Notes: generated by a model not told the origin, from the letters alone. Counted from the first letter of the stretch, positions 17,527 through 25,143 are shown. The stretch is 64,000 nucleotides of DNA from UBA822 sp965249775 (GCA_965249775.1 OZ252253.1:2108001-2172000); one strand, 5' to 3'. A program made the numbers and translations.

Positions 17527-17970
17527 GTGGCGGATATCCAGACGGATTTGTCAGCCGAATACAAATCCCCCCTCTCGGTAGGTCTGGGCTTTGGTTGGCA
17601 GCTCGGCAAGGCCCGTATCAACGCCAGCGGCGAGTGGTTCGACGCGATCGATCCCTACGTGGTGATGGAGGGGGAAGAATTCGTCACCCAGGTTCCCGCA
17701 GTGGTCCAGAGCTTCGACGTGGTCCACACGATGGACGACGTCCTCAACTGGGCGGTCGGAGTCGGATACTCGCTCACCAAGTCGATCATCGGGTACGGCT
17801 CGTTCGCGACCGACTATTCAGGGGTCACCGATGACATCGAGCGTGCGGATCTGTCAATCGCGCCCGTTGATCTCTATACCGCCTTCCTCGGGACCGAATT
17901 CGAGGTTCGGCTTGCTCGGGTGACGATCGGTGCCGGCTATTCGTGGGGCAGTCGGCCGGCGGAGCCTCAT
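17527..17970 (+). pseudogene. C-terminal fragment of an outer-membrane beta-barrel protein
   Basis: Residues read as alternating barrel strands: AEYKSPLSVGLGFGWQL, ASGEWFDAIDPY, NWAVGVGYSL, YGSFATDY, VTIGAGYSWGS. This resembles the C-terminal half of FadL/OmpP1-like barrels. The N-terminal half and signal peptide are absent, and GTG 17527 is only the first in-frame start. The frame then runs without a stop through a non-barrel linker into the PAP2 gene, so a fused product is formally possible but unlikely. Confidence 0.55.
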
Positions 17971-18072
17971 AGGTGTAGGACCAGAGTCCACTATCGGCGT
18001 CAGCGTTTGCGTGCAAGTTTGCGTGGTAGACGGTGGTGTGACCGACTCCTCACTCGAACCGCCAGCCAAACC

Positions 18073-18795
18073 ATGCACACCTACGACCGCGGGACTCGGG
18101 GTCCCGGTTTCACATTCCTGACAGCGCTCTCAGCCACCGCGATCGGCGTTCTGCCGCTCTCCGGTCAATCGGCCGAGACGGACACCTGGGAAATCTCCGT
18201 CGGACAGTTTGCTTCCGTTGTCGGGGGCCTCGCCGTCGGGTTCATTCCGACCATCTTCAGCATCAATGATGGTTTGCCGACCTGTGCTCCGTGTGATCCG
18301 GCGACCCTTCCTGCCATCGATCGCTGGGTGGTTTCCACAGAAAGGCCGCAGTGGGATCTCGTCAGCGATGTAATAATACTCGTGCTGGGAGCGGCCACAT
18401 GGTACGACTTGAGCAGGCTGCCGGATGGGAACAGAGACGTGGCTGCGTCGGTCGAGGCTACCGCATGGACCTTCGGTGTGAATCAGCTGGCCAAGGCGAT
18501 AATCAACCGAAATCGCCCGGTGCTCTACAGTGAGGATGCCATCGAGCACGAGGCGAGCGTGAACAGTCACCGATCCATGTACTCCGGTCACGCCTCGACG
18601 GCGTTCGCCATGGGCACGTCGTATTACCTGAGCACGACCGACAAGACGGGTTTCAACAGAACCTGGCCCCTCATTACCGCCGCTGCGATCGCTGGCTTGC
18701 GCTTGGCAGCGGCCAAGCACTTCCCGACCGACATCCTCGTCGGGGCGGCCCTGGGGACCGTCACGGCCATCGTCATTAACTCGATCCGCTTCTAG
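18073..18795 (+). CDS. PAP2-family phosphatase, membrane-associated
   Basis: 240 residues from ATG 18073. An N-terminal hydrophobic segment (FTFLTALSATAIGVLPLSG) is probably a signal or anchor. The three acid-phosphatase motifs are present: KAIINRNRP (KxxxxxxRP), MYSGHAST (SGH) and RLAAAKHFPTD (RxxxxxHxxxD). The enzyme probably dephosphorylates a lipid phosphate or undecaprenyl pyrophosphate at the periplasmic face. No clear ribosome site precedes the ATG, and the same frame is open upstream through a beta-barrel fragment, so the true start needs checking. Confidence 0.85.
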   Translation: MHTYDRGTRGPGFTFLTALSATAIGVLPLSGQSAETDTWEISVGQFASVVGGLAVGFIPTIFSINDGLPTCAPCDPATLPAIDRWVVSTERPQWDLVSDVIILVLGAATWYDLSRLPDGNRDVAASVEATAWTFGVNQLAKAIINRNRPVLYSEDAIEHEASVNSHRSMYSGHASTAFAMGTSYYLSTTDKTGFNRTWPLITAAAIAGLRLAAAKHFPTDILVGAALGTVTAIVINSIRF

Positions 18796-18868
18796 TTGCT
18801 CCACCTCTTCCTGCGAGCAGTTGGTGTTGTCGGCTCCGGCTGGTCGGTAGTTCCGCACCAGAGCCTCT

Positions 18869-18926
18869 CTACCACAACACCGCCACAACTGGATGACCTA
18901 CCACAGCGCCACTACAGCTGGATGAC
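18869..18926. repeat. 29-bp tandem repeat x2 across the DUF481 gene stop
   Basis: Units 18869-18897 and 18898-18926 match at 24 of 29 positions, and all five differences are transitions. The right unit includes the last DUF481 codons and the stop (18912-18914). The left unit is a copy beyond the stop. Confidence 0.8.
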
Positions 18927-19754
18927 GAGCGACAGCGTGAGGAAGCTGTCCACCTTCTGACTGGGGATCAGGACTTGGCCCGTCGGCACGACGTTGACGT
19001 CGAGCAGGGGAACTCCCGTGAGCGGCGGATCGTTGTTGAAGAGCATCTGGTAGGACGTCTTGAACGCGAGACCCTCCGTCAGAACGACCGCGAGTGAGAC
19101 GATCAAGTCGAATCTGAAGTTGTCGGTATTGTTCAGATTCTCATCGAGAACGAGAGTCGTTGCCAGGTCCGTCGTTGAAGTCAAGGCGCGCGATGCCTCG
19201 ATCGTCGCACGGAGACCGGCGAACTCGTCACTCCTCGTCGGATCGGGTTCCACGTCCCTCTGGATCGTGTACGTCACGCCCAAGTCTGTCTTGAAGAGCC
19301 CCGTGTCGCTCTCGACCCAGGTCCTGCCCACCCCCGTCACGAACGAGAAGCGGTGGTTTACTCCGGAAAAGGTGTTTCGCTCCCATCCGCCGCCGCCGAA
19401 GGCAAACGCGGCGCCCAGCGTGTGGTCGTACCGGCTGCGGGCGAAGTAGTTCGCGGCCGACTGCTCCGTCCGCGTCTCATCGTTGATCACGAAGTCGTCG
19501 GGGGTTCCCACCGCGGTTCGGGTCGTAAAGTTCGAGGAAGCCCGGATGCCCCCTAGCTCAAGCTTGAACGTGCCGCCGCTGCCCGAGCCGGTGAGGGTCG
19601 ACTTCAAGCCGAGCGTCCTGGACGATGCGTTGCCTGACGTTGCCACATAGCTGAACTCGGTGGCGTTCTCCCACCCGAAGGGGTCGTCCTGAGCAGCTAG
19701 GGGAAGACCGATCGCGATCATGAAACAGCACGAGAGGGGGTGGAATCTTGTCAT
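18912..19754 (-). CDS. DUF481-family outer membrane protein
   Basis: A 280-residue protein with a signal peptide (CCFMIAIGLPLAAQ) and a barrel-like body matching DUF481: WENATEFSYVATSGNASSRTLGLKS at the start, then a long series of alternating hydrophobic strands, ending LTLSLVIQL. Such proteins are probably outer-membrane barrels of unknown function. No partner gene is close. The 3' end carries a 29-bp duplication spanning the stop. Confidence 0.88.
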   Translation of the reverse strand: MTRFHPLSCCFMIAIGLPLAAQDDPFGWENATEFSYVATSGNASSRTLGLKSTLTGSGSGGTFKLELGGIRASSNFTTRTAVGTPDDFVINDETRTEQSAANYFARSRYDHTLGAAFAFGGGGWERNTFSGVNHRFSFVTGVGRTWVESDTGLFKTDLGVTYTIQRDVEPDPTRSDEFAGLRATIEASRALTSTTDLATTLVLDENLNNTDNFRFDLIVSLAVVLTEGLAFKTSYQMLFNNDPPLTGVPLLDVNVVPTGQVLIPSQKVDSFLTLSLVIQL

Positions 19755-19808
19755 GGGTGCAACTCCGGACGGAAGACGGTCAGGTAAGAACGGTCGATGC
19801 GGCGAGTT

Positions 19809-20609
19809 TCATGCGTCCACCACCCGTGGGAGCACCCCGCCGGGCGCCCCGAAGTGCGGGACCAGCCCCTGGCTGGCCAACTCCCCTTCTCGGTCAGGCA
19901 CGGTGAAGGTCTCCAGTTCGGGGGAGTAGTAGAGGCATCCAACCTCGTCGGTCGGGCCAGAACGGGCGAACGCTTCCGCGTCCGCGAGGGCGTCGAGCCA
20001 CAACTCCTTGCTCGCCACGGGGTCGAAGGGAACGGCAAGGTTCAGTCGCGCCATGTCCTCGGGCCGATGTCGCCCTCTTCTCCGCAGAAACTCCACAAGA
20101 GACAGCGGGGTGAACCCCGGATCCTTACCGACGGCCGCCCAGGTGAGTGCGCTCAACGAGAGCACTCGCTCGTGAACGAAGAGGATATCGACGAAGTCGC
20201 GGGGCTCGTCTCTCCCCGCGAGGGCCAGCGTCTTATTTACCGCGAGGTCGACGTCATGAAGTACGAACCCGCCCATCGTGTCCCGGATCGGAGGCATGAA
20301 CCGCCATGCCGAGTCATGCGCCCAATCGATTCTCGTCGACTCATCATCCCGGCTAACAACGGCACGGATGAATCCCGGCTGGCTGATCTCCACATCGAGA
20401 CTGTATCCCGCCCCCTCCAGTAGCGCGACATCTTCAGAGAAGGCTGATGCCACCCGCTGCGGCGAGTCGTGGAAGAAGTCGAGATCGTTGCTGTACCGGA
20501 CCGAATTGGGGGTGAAGTGCAGCGCAGCGCCTCCAGCCAGGTAACTGTCCGGTGCCCTGGTCTGAGCAACGAGCGCCAGAATCGTCTGCTGAAGGTCGGT
20601 TAGCGGCAC
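19809..20609 (-). CDS. AbiEii/MNT-like nucleotidyltransferase
   Basis: 266 residues. GTG 20609 is chosen because GGGAGGT lies four bases upstream; it overlaps the preceding gene by 10 bases. The nucleotidyltransferase motif is SYLAGGAALHF followed by YSNDLDFFHD (GG and DxD). The long C-terminal half (EPRDFVDILFVHERVLSL, RRRGRHRPEDMARL) resembles the AbiEii/AbiGii toxin family. With the 88-residue gene upstream it forms a TA-like pair. Nucleotide transfer to an RNA or protein target is the family expectation, not shown here. Confidence 0.78.
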   Translation of the reverse strand: MPLTDLQQTILALVAQTRAPDSYLAGGAALHFTPNSVRYSNDLDFFHDSPQRVASAFSEDVALLEGAGYSLDVEISQPGFIRAVVSRDDESTRIDWAHDSAWRFMPPIRDTMGGFVLHDVDLAVNKTLALAGRDEPRDFVDILFVHERVLSLSALTWAAVGKDPGFTPLSLVEFLRRRGRHRPEDMARLNLAVPFDPVASKELWLDALADAEAFARSGPTDEVGCLYYSPELETFTVPDREGELASQGLVPHFGAPGGVLPRVVDA

Positions 20610-20866
20610 AACGACCTCCCGACTCGCCAGGCTTCGCGGTTCCCGTTCCTCATCAGGGTCTCTGCCACCCAAGCCACGTCGTCGAGCCCTATGTGCAGAT
20701 CGGGGCGGTAAGACCAGAAACAGGACGTGCGGAATCGACGGTACGCACGACGTGCCTCACGCACTCGAACCATGCTCCTGGCGGTCTCTGGGTCCAGGGT
20801 ACGGCGGCTTTTCTGGCCACCACGGCGCCCGATCTCAGCTAGGTATTCTCTAATCTTGTCAGCCAT
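20600..20866 (-). CDS. Small conserved partner of the nucleotidyltransferase (putative antitoxin)
   Basis: An 88-residue, strongly basic protein: EIGRRGGQKSRRTL, then SMVRVREARRAYRRFRTSCFWSY, then DVAWVAETLMRNGNREAW. This pattern looks like a conserved companion of MNT-type genes. The N-terminal half could contact DNA or RNA. It starts at ATG 20866 and its end overlaps the nucleotidyltransferase start by 10 bases, so they are coupled. A palindrome lies 9 bases upstream of its start. Confidence 0.7.
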   Translation of the reverse strand: MADKIREYLAEIGRRGGQKSRRTLDPETARSMVRVREARRAYRRFRTSCFWSYRPDLHIGLDDVAWVAETLMRNGNREAWRVGRSLCR

Positions 20867-20874
20867 GAATAACG

Positions 20875-20895
20875 TAAGCAGCTTATGATACTTAC
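20875..20895. promoter_or_regulatory. Palindrome upstream of the 88-residue gene (possible operator)
   Basis: An 11-bp perfect palindrome, TAAGC-A-GCTTA (20875-20885), lies just upstream of the ATG at 20866. A further CTTAC half-site (20891-20895) matches GTAAG at 20874-20878. Position and symmetry fit autoregulation of a TA-type operon. Confidence 0.4.
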
Positions 20896-21014
20896 CGCAA
20901 TCCCTGCTGTCGTCCAGTGGTGCTCGACCTAGGGGGTTACGGACGAATATCGAGCCTGCCGACCCCCGCCTCGTGCGCTGCCACCCTGGTGCGACGGTCA
21001 GTTTTCAGACGAAA

Positions 21015-21419
21015 TCAGATGTGCGGCCGAACGGCCTCTACGACCCTGCGGGCCCCGGTACGGGCTTCTTCGGCATCCTCTCGGGAATAGAAGCCCGACG
21101 GCGTGAGATCCTCGGCGCCGTAGAACGCCAGCTCTCGGTCGCGCCTTAGCCGTCGGGAGATGGCCGTCAGCGCTTCGAGATCCGAGTGGATCTCCTCGGG
21201 CAAGCGTTCACGCTCGGCGAGGAGGACCTCTGAAACGTCGTGAATCCTCGGCGGGTCGATCCCCGAGACGCGCAGTAACGCCTTGAGCGTCAGCTCGACG
21301 ATTTCTTGAGATTCCCGGACGACGTCTGCCCAACTCTCGCCGTCGAAGAGGACATCGAGGGAGCTTAGCCGCACCGTGGCCCGGCGTACGTAGTCGCGCG
21401 CGAGATCGGGATTTCGCAT
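21015..21419 (-). CDS. HEPN-domain protein (putative RNase toxin of a HEPN/MNT pair)
   Basis: 134 residues from ATG 21419, which shares its A with the upstream TGA (TGATG). It is an all-helical HEPN fold: LARDYVRRATVRLSSLDVLFD, then ESQEIVELTLKALLRVSGIDPPRIHDVSEVL, in which PPRIHD is the usual motif after the second helix. HEPN proteins paired with MNT nucleotidyltransferases are toxins whose activity the MNT partner blocks by modification. Its gene order, after the MNT gene, and coupling fit that model. Confidence 0.85.
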   Translation of the reverse strand: MRNPDLARDYVRRATVRLSSLDVLFDGESWADVVRESQEIVELTLKALLRVSGIDPPRIHDVSEVLLAERERLPEEIHSDLEALTAISRRLRRDRELAFYGAEDLTPSGFYSREDAEEARTGARRVVEAVRPHI

Positions 21420-22003
21420 CAGGGGGCCTCCACCCAATATGGTTGGCCTTGCGACCGGCGGCGTACGAGGCCCCTAGCCAGAATGCGTCGACGAACCCGT
21501 GCGAGCAGGCATGAGATCTCGAATTCCGGGTCGAAAAGGACGATGCCTTCCGTGGCGACCTCGGCCCACGCGCCGGTGACCCGGGCATCGTCGTGCGGCA
21601 AACGCACAAAATGAGGCTCCACGGGGTGGGAGCCCCAGTGCAACGGAGCCGCATCCCAGGCGCGGTACAATTCGCGGGTGATGGCAAGATCTGGGGAGAG
21701 TACGACGAGAAGGTCCACGTCGGACCCTTCGGTCAGTTCGTCCCGGGCCCACGACCCGTACGCGACAACGCCAACCAGTTGCTTACCGAACGTGATCGAC
21801 GCGTGGCGTATGGCCTCGTCGAAGGGTCCGGCGCTGTGATTCCCCGGAGCCGCAAGCTTCCTGGCGCAGTATTCGTTCAGCGAGAGACCACTCTCCTTGG
21901 CGGAACGCCGGAGAGCCCTGTGCAGCTCGGGCTCGATCCGGAGTACGAAACGCCCCGAGGGCGACCTTCGGCCTAGCGGGGTAGCTGTAGTACTATTCAT
22001 CAT
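21419..22003 (-). CDS. RHH-MNT fusion: DNA-binding N-terminus plus nucleotidyltransferase
   Basis: A 194-residue protein with two parts. Residues ~15-50 read as a HicB/Arc-like ribbon-helix-helix segment (RSPSGRFVLRIEPELHRALRRSAKESGLSLNEYCARKL region). Residues ~70-190 are an MNT nucleotidyltransferase with VVAYGSWARDELTEGSDVDL (GSxARxxxxxxSDxD). MNT partners usually lack a DNA-binding domain; here the fusion would let the antitoxin act as its own repressor. The start codon lies within the palindromic region shared with the divergent VapBC pair, 19 bases from the vapB start. Confidence 0.85.
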   Translation of the reverse strand: MMNSTTATPLGRRSPSGRFVLRIEPELHRALRRSAKESGLSLNEYCARKLAAPGNHSAGPFDEAIRHASITFGKQLVGVVAYGSWARDELTEGSDVDLLVVLSPDLAITRELYRAWDAAPLHWGSHPVEPHFVRLPHDDARVTGAWAEVATEGIVLFDPEFEISCLLARVRRRILARGLVRRRSQGQPYWVEAP

Positions 22004-22020
22004 CCCCAGATGATACTACA
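21986..22020. promoter_or_regulatory. Nested palindrome between divergent MNT-HEPN and VapBC modules
   Basis: Outer arms TGTAGTA (21986-21992) and TACTACA (22014-22020) are perfect inverted repeats. Inner arms ATCATC (21999-22004) and GATGAT (22009-22014) flank CCCA. The block covers the MNT start codon and ends two bases before the vapB ATG (22023). Both modules encode ribbon-helix-helix domains, so a shared operator is likely. Confidence 0.55.
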
Positions 22021-22022
22021 TA

Positions 22023-22283
22023 ATGCACGTGACCACAATACGTACTCAGATCCAGTTGACGGATGGGCAAGCTCGCAGGGTCCGGCGCCTCGCCGAAGAG
22101 CAGGGCGTGTCCATGGCCGAGTTCATTCGCAGGTGCCTGGACCAGGTCTTGGAGTCGGGCGGACCCGATCGGTCCGCCCTTTACGAGCGGGCCGAGGCGG
22201 TTCTCGGGCAGTTCGAGGATCCTTATGGCGCCGACGACCTGGCCCGAAAACACGACCACTACCTGGCAACGTCCTTCGAATGA
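22023..22283 (+). CDS. CopG/RHH antitoxin (VapB-like)
   Basis: An 86-residue protein. The N-terminus is a ribbon-helix-helix DNA-binding unit (RTQIQLTDGQARRVRRLA then SMAEFIRRCLDQ). The C-terminal tail (YGADDLARKHDHYLATSF) is of the kind that wraps PIN toxins. It overlaps the PIN gene by four bases (ATGA). There is no clear ribosome site before ATG 22023, which lies two bases from a palindrome, so the message may be nearly leaderless. Confidence 0.85.
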   Translation: MHVTTIRTQIQLTDGQARRVRRLAEEQGVSMAEFIRRCLDQVLESGGPDRSALYERAEAVLGQFEDPYGADDLARKHDHYLATSFE

Positions 22284-22675
22284 GCCGCGTGTTCGTGGAT
22301 ACATCGGCACTGCTCGCGCTCGTGGTCGGCTCCGACCAGGCTCACGAGGAGGCCAAGGAAGGATTCGCGAGACTCAGAGCCGAGCGGGCGTCGTTGGTCA
22401 CCAGTTCCTACGTGCTCGTGGAGACGTATGCGCTCCTCCAGACCCGCATTGGAATCGGAGCTGTACGCATCTTTCGCGACGCGTTTGCACCGCTTCTAGA
22501 CGTGCTCTGGGTGGACGAAACGACACACGAGCGGGCCCTCGACGACCTGCTGCTTCGAGACGCCAGGAAGGTGAGTCTGGTAGACGCTTCCTCCTTCGAC
22601 CTCATGCGAGCGAACCGGGTTGATCGAGCCTTCGCGTTCGACGCTCACTATCGGGAAGAGGGCTACACGCTCTAG
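22280..22675 (+). CDS. PIN-domain toxin (VapC-like RNase)
   Basis: 131 residues from ATG 22280. The PIN fold is clear: VFVDTSALLALV gives the first catalytic Asp, TSSYVLVETYAL the Glu, and KVSLVDASSFDLM plus AFAFDAHY the later acidic residues. PIN toxins are Mg-dependent RNases that cut tRNA or rRNA. It is coupled to the RHH antitoxin upstream, and the module is divergent from the MNT/HEPN pair. Confidence 0.88.
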   Translation: MSRVFVDTSALLALVVGSDQAHEEAKEGFARLRAERASLVTSSYVLVETYALLQTRIGIGAVRIFRDAFAPLLDVLWVDETTHERALDDLLLRDARKVSLVDASSFDLMRANRVDRAFAFDAHYREEGYTL

Positions 22676-22680
22676 GAAGT

Positions 22681-22860
22681 GTGAGTTACGCAGATCGTCA
22701 ATACCATTTACAATTTGCGCATGACAACACGGCCCGCTCGTGGGAAGATCGGGGTGCCGACGTCGATCTGATCGTCGAGGCGGACGATACCGTGCGTGGT
22801 GTGGAGACCAAGTCGGGAGCCACAATTGCCGGGCCGTCGGAAGGGCAAGCGGGGAGATGA
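22681..22860 (+). pseudogene. Remnant of a DUF4143/AAA ATPase C-terminus
   Basis: About 60 codons in one frame carry GADVDLIVEADDTVRGVETK followed by SGATIAG, which matches the nuclease-like C-terminal domain of DUF4143 ATPases (EVDxxV...xxEIKSG). The rest of the ATPase is missing and no proper start exists. I read it as a decayed gene left beside the toxin-antitoxin cluster. Confidence 0.5.
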
Positions 22861-22900
22861 CGTACGCCGACATCGACGCACCCCGAGCAATGAGGATACG

Positions 22901-23725
22901 ATGAAAGTCAAGTTCTACGGTACCAGGGGGTCGATTCCGGTTCCGGAGCGGCAATTCATGGACTTTGGTGGAAACACGTCGTGCGTACGCCTCACCCTGT
23001 CTGAGGGCCAAATCATCATCTTCGACGCCGGGACAGGAATCAGGGGGCTCGGCAAAGACCTGATCGCTTCCTCCCATGAGCAATTCGACTTCATACCGAT
23101 CGTGCTTTCCCACACCCACTGGGATCACGTCCAGGGCTTTCCGTTCTTCGACCCGGCGTACGACCCGAGGCGCAAGTTCCGAATTTTCATCTGCGGAAAA
23201 GATTGCGTCTGCTCGGACCTCGAGGGCGTCTTCGAGGCCCAGATGCGAGCTGATTTCTTCCCGATACCTTTACGGAAAATGGGGGCCGAGTTCGACTTCT
23301 GGCAGCCGGACATCAGCGAGTACACGGGCGAGCTCGGCGACCGGTGGCGGTTCCTTCGACACAATCACCCGGGGGGAGCCTACAGCTATCGCTTCACCGA
23401 GGGCGACAAGACCATCGTCTACTGCACCGACGTCGAACATGGCGACCTGATAGACGAGCGCGTCGTCGAGTTAGCGAAGGATGCCGATCTCCTCCTTCAC
23501 GATGCGCAGTATACGCCGGCCGAGTTGAAGGAGAAAAAGGGCTTTGGCCACAGCAGTTGGGAGCAAGCGATCGAGGTCGCGACCAGGGCTGGAGTCAAGC
23601 AGCTGGCCCTCATCCATCACGACCCCGAGCACGACGACCAATTCCTGACGGCTGTTGAAAAGGAGTGTCAGAGGGAGTTCAGCGACTGCTTCATGGCACG
23701 CGAGGGCCAAGAGATCGAAGTGTGA
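22901..23725 (+). CDS. MBL-fold hydrolase (RNase Z-like subfamily)
   Basis: 274 residues from ATG 22901, with GAGG upstream. The start is typical of the subfamily: MKVKFYGTRGSIPVPE, then GGNTSCVRL. The metal motif is LSHTHWDHVQGFPFF (HxHxDH). Later ligands are probably HPGGAYSYRF, CTDVEHGD and HDAQYT. Relatives occur alone or next to two-component genes as cyclic-nucleotide or general phosphodiesterases. A receiver-type pseudogene lies convergently just downstream. It has no signal peptide, so it acts in the cytoplasm. Confidence 0.88.
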   Translation: MKVKFYGTRGSIPVPERQFMDFGGNTSCVRLTLSEGQIIIFDAGTGIRGLGKDLIASSHEQFDFIPIVLSHTHWDHVQGFPFFDPAYDPRRKFRIFICGKDCVCSDLEGVFEAQMRADFFPIPLRKMGAEFDFWQPDISEYTGELGDRWRFLRHNHPGGAYSYRFTEGDKTIVYCTDVEHGDLIDERVVELAKDADLLLHDAQYTPAELKEKKGFGHSSWEQAIEVATRAGVKQLALIHHDPEHDDQFLTAVEKECQREFSDCFMAREGQEIEV

Positions 23726-23736
23726 TGGCGCCGACC

Positions 23737-24175
23737 CTAATGCCCACCCTCCGCAAGATCCGACCCCGCCATCACCGACGCTAGGGCTGCAAAGAGCTCG
23801 GCCTGGTCGAACGGCTTTCGGAGACACCAACTGATCCCTGCGGCCGCAAGCCGCTGCTCGACCTCCGGCTCGTCTCGGCTCGTCTCGGCCCGTCATGCAG
23901 ATCACGTGTAGGGTCGGCGCGACCTCGCTCAAGTGCTCCAACAGTTCGATCCCCGACATCTCGGGAAGGTGGAGGTCGAGCAGGAGGTAATCAGCAGACT
24001 CCGGGTCTGCCGAATCCAAGTAGCTACGGGCGGAGCCGTGGGTACGGGATTGCACGCCGACCGAGTTGAGCAGTCTCCACAATGCCCTCCGGACAGACTC
24101 GTCATCGTCGACGATATCCACCACTCGATCGGAGACGCCGGCATACGAAGCGCCGATGGATGTGTTCTTTGCCAA
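23737..24175 (-). pseudogene. Single-domain response regulator broken by a 10-bp duplication
   Basis: A CheY-type receiver: DIVDDDESVRRALWRLL (acidic pocket), LLLDLHLPEMSGIELL (phospho-acceptor Asp) and VICMTGRDE. A 10-bp tandem duplication at 23865-23884 then shifts the frame. Removing one copy restores a perfect end: EPEVEQRLAAAGISWCLRKPFDQ, including the conserved Lys-Pro, to a TAG at 23737. Start TTG 24175 has AAGGAAA about nine bases upstream. In the current frame translation runs into the MBL gene on the other strand. It is either a recent pseudogene or switched by slippage. Confidence 0.8.
23865..23884. repeat. 10-bp tandem duplication causing a frameshift
   Basis: GGCTCGTCTC occurs twice in direct succession (23865-23874 and 23875-23884). 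Deleting one copy restores the reading frame of the response regulator through to its natural end, so the duplication is the disabling change. Confidence 0.9.
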
Positions 24176-24280
24176 CCGCTGTTTCCTTGGTTGGAGGAGC
24201 CGCTGCAGCGCAGGTCCGGAACTTCCACATCACGTGATCTCTTCATCTTACGGGATTCCAATTCAGTTCGTAATTGGACT

Positions 24281-24490
24281 ATGGTCTCATACGATGGACC
24301 CCCGTCGTTTTCAGTGTGTGGTGCCGCACTAACAGAATCCTCTCCAACACCGAGTGGCATGAAACTATCGCCACGGGACCCGAGCGAGGTGACCACGCTC
24401 CTCCAAGAGTTGAGCGAGCCCCTTGCGGCTATCGTGAGCAACGCCCAAGCTGGACAACGGATGACCACAGCGAGGTTTGAATGCGCGTAG
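24281..24490 (+). pseudogene. Fragment of a histidine-kinase dimerisation helix lacking the His
   Basis: A 69-codon frame ends with EVTTLLQELSEPLAAIVSN followed by AQAG. This matches the FixL-type DHp region (compare HELNQPLAAITANAQA in the kinase at 14183-16024), but the phospho-acceptor His is Gln here. No ATPase domain follows; the frame stops just inside the FixJ-like gene. It may be a decayed kinase or a very small expressed peptide upstream of its regulator. Confidence 0.45.
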
Positions 24491-25143
24491 GAGCTACCGC
24501 CCTTCAGCGTCAGTTTACGGTCCACGTGGTGGACGACGACGAAAGTGTTCGGTCTGCGTTGTCCAGGCTGTTTCGGGCCACGGGCCACTCTGTCAGGACC
24601 TTCGAGTCGGCCCAGGAGTATCTTGCGGACGCGTCCCCGGAAGAGCCAGGCTGCGTCGTGCTCGACGTCAGGATGCCAGGCATGGATGGCCTCACTCTTC
24701 AGGAATGTATGTCCGAGCGGGGATTCAACGCGCCCATTGTCTTCGTCTCCGCCCACGGCGACATATCCGTCAGCGTTCGTGCCATGAAACGCGGTGCCGT
24801 CGACTTCCTGGAGAAGCCCCTCGAAGAGGATGATCTGTTGGGCGCAGTGGATCGGGCGATCGCACTCGACGCGGAACGTAGGGAGCGGCGGAGTTCCAAT
24901 GCACGGTTTCGGAGCGGACTCGAAAATCTGACCTCACGGGAATACGAGGTCATGACGCACGTGATCGCGGGCAGGCCGAACAAGGTAATCGCCCACGAAC
25001 TCGACGTCAGCGAAAAGACCATCAAGGTCCATCGTGGCCGAGTCATGAAGAAGATGGAGGCCGGGTCGTTGGCAGACCTCGTCCGCATGACCGAGAGGGC
25101 TGGTGTCCTGGCCGCGCCACACGATTCTAGCGGCGTGGTCTGA
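24481..25143 (+). CDS. FixJ/NarL-type LuxR response regulator
   Basis: 220 residues. The receiver has VHVVDDDESVRSALSRLF, the phospho-Asp in CVVLDVRMPGMDG, VFVSAHGD and the conserved Lys in DFLEKPLEED. A linker leads to a LuxR-type helix-turn-helix (LTSREYEVMTHVIAGRPNK, then ELDVSEKTIKVHRGRVM). This is the FixJ architecture; it should activate transcription when phosphorylated by a PAS kinase such as the orphan at 14183-16024 (inference). The start overlaps the end of the kinase-like fragment by 10 bases, as a kinase-regulator pair once did. Confidence 0.93.
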   Translation: MRVGATALQRQFTVHVVDDDESVRSALSRLFRATGHSVRTFESAQEYLADASPEEPGCVVLDVRMPGMDGLTLQECMSERGFNAPIVFVSAHGDISVSVRAMKRGAVDFLEKPLEEDDLLGAVDRAIALDAERRERRSSNARFRSGLENLTSREYEVMTHVIAGRPNKVIAHELDVSEKTIKVHRGRVMKKMEAGSLADLVRMTERAGVLAAPHDSSGVV

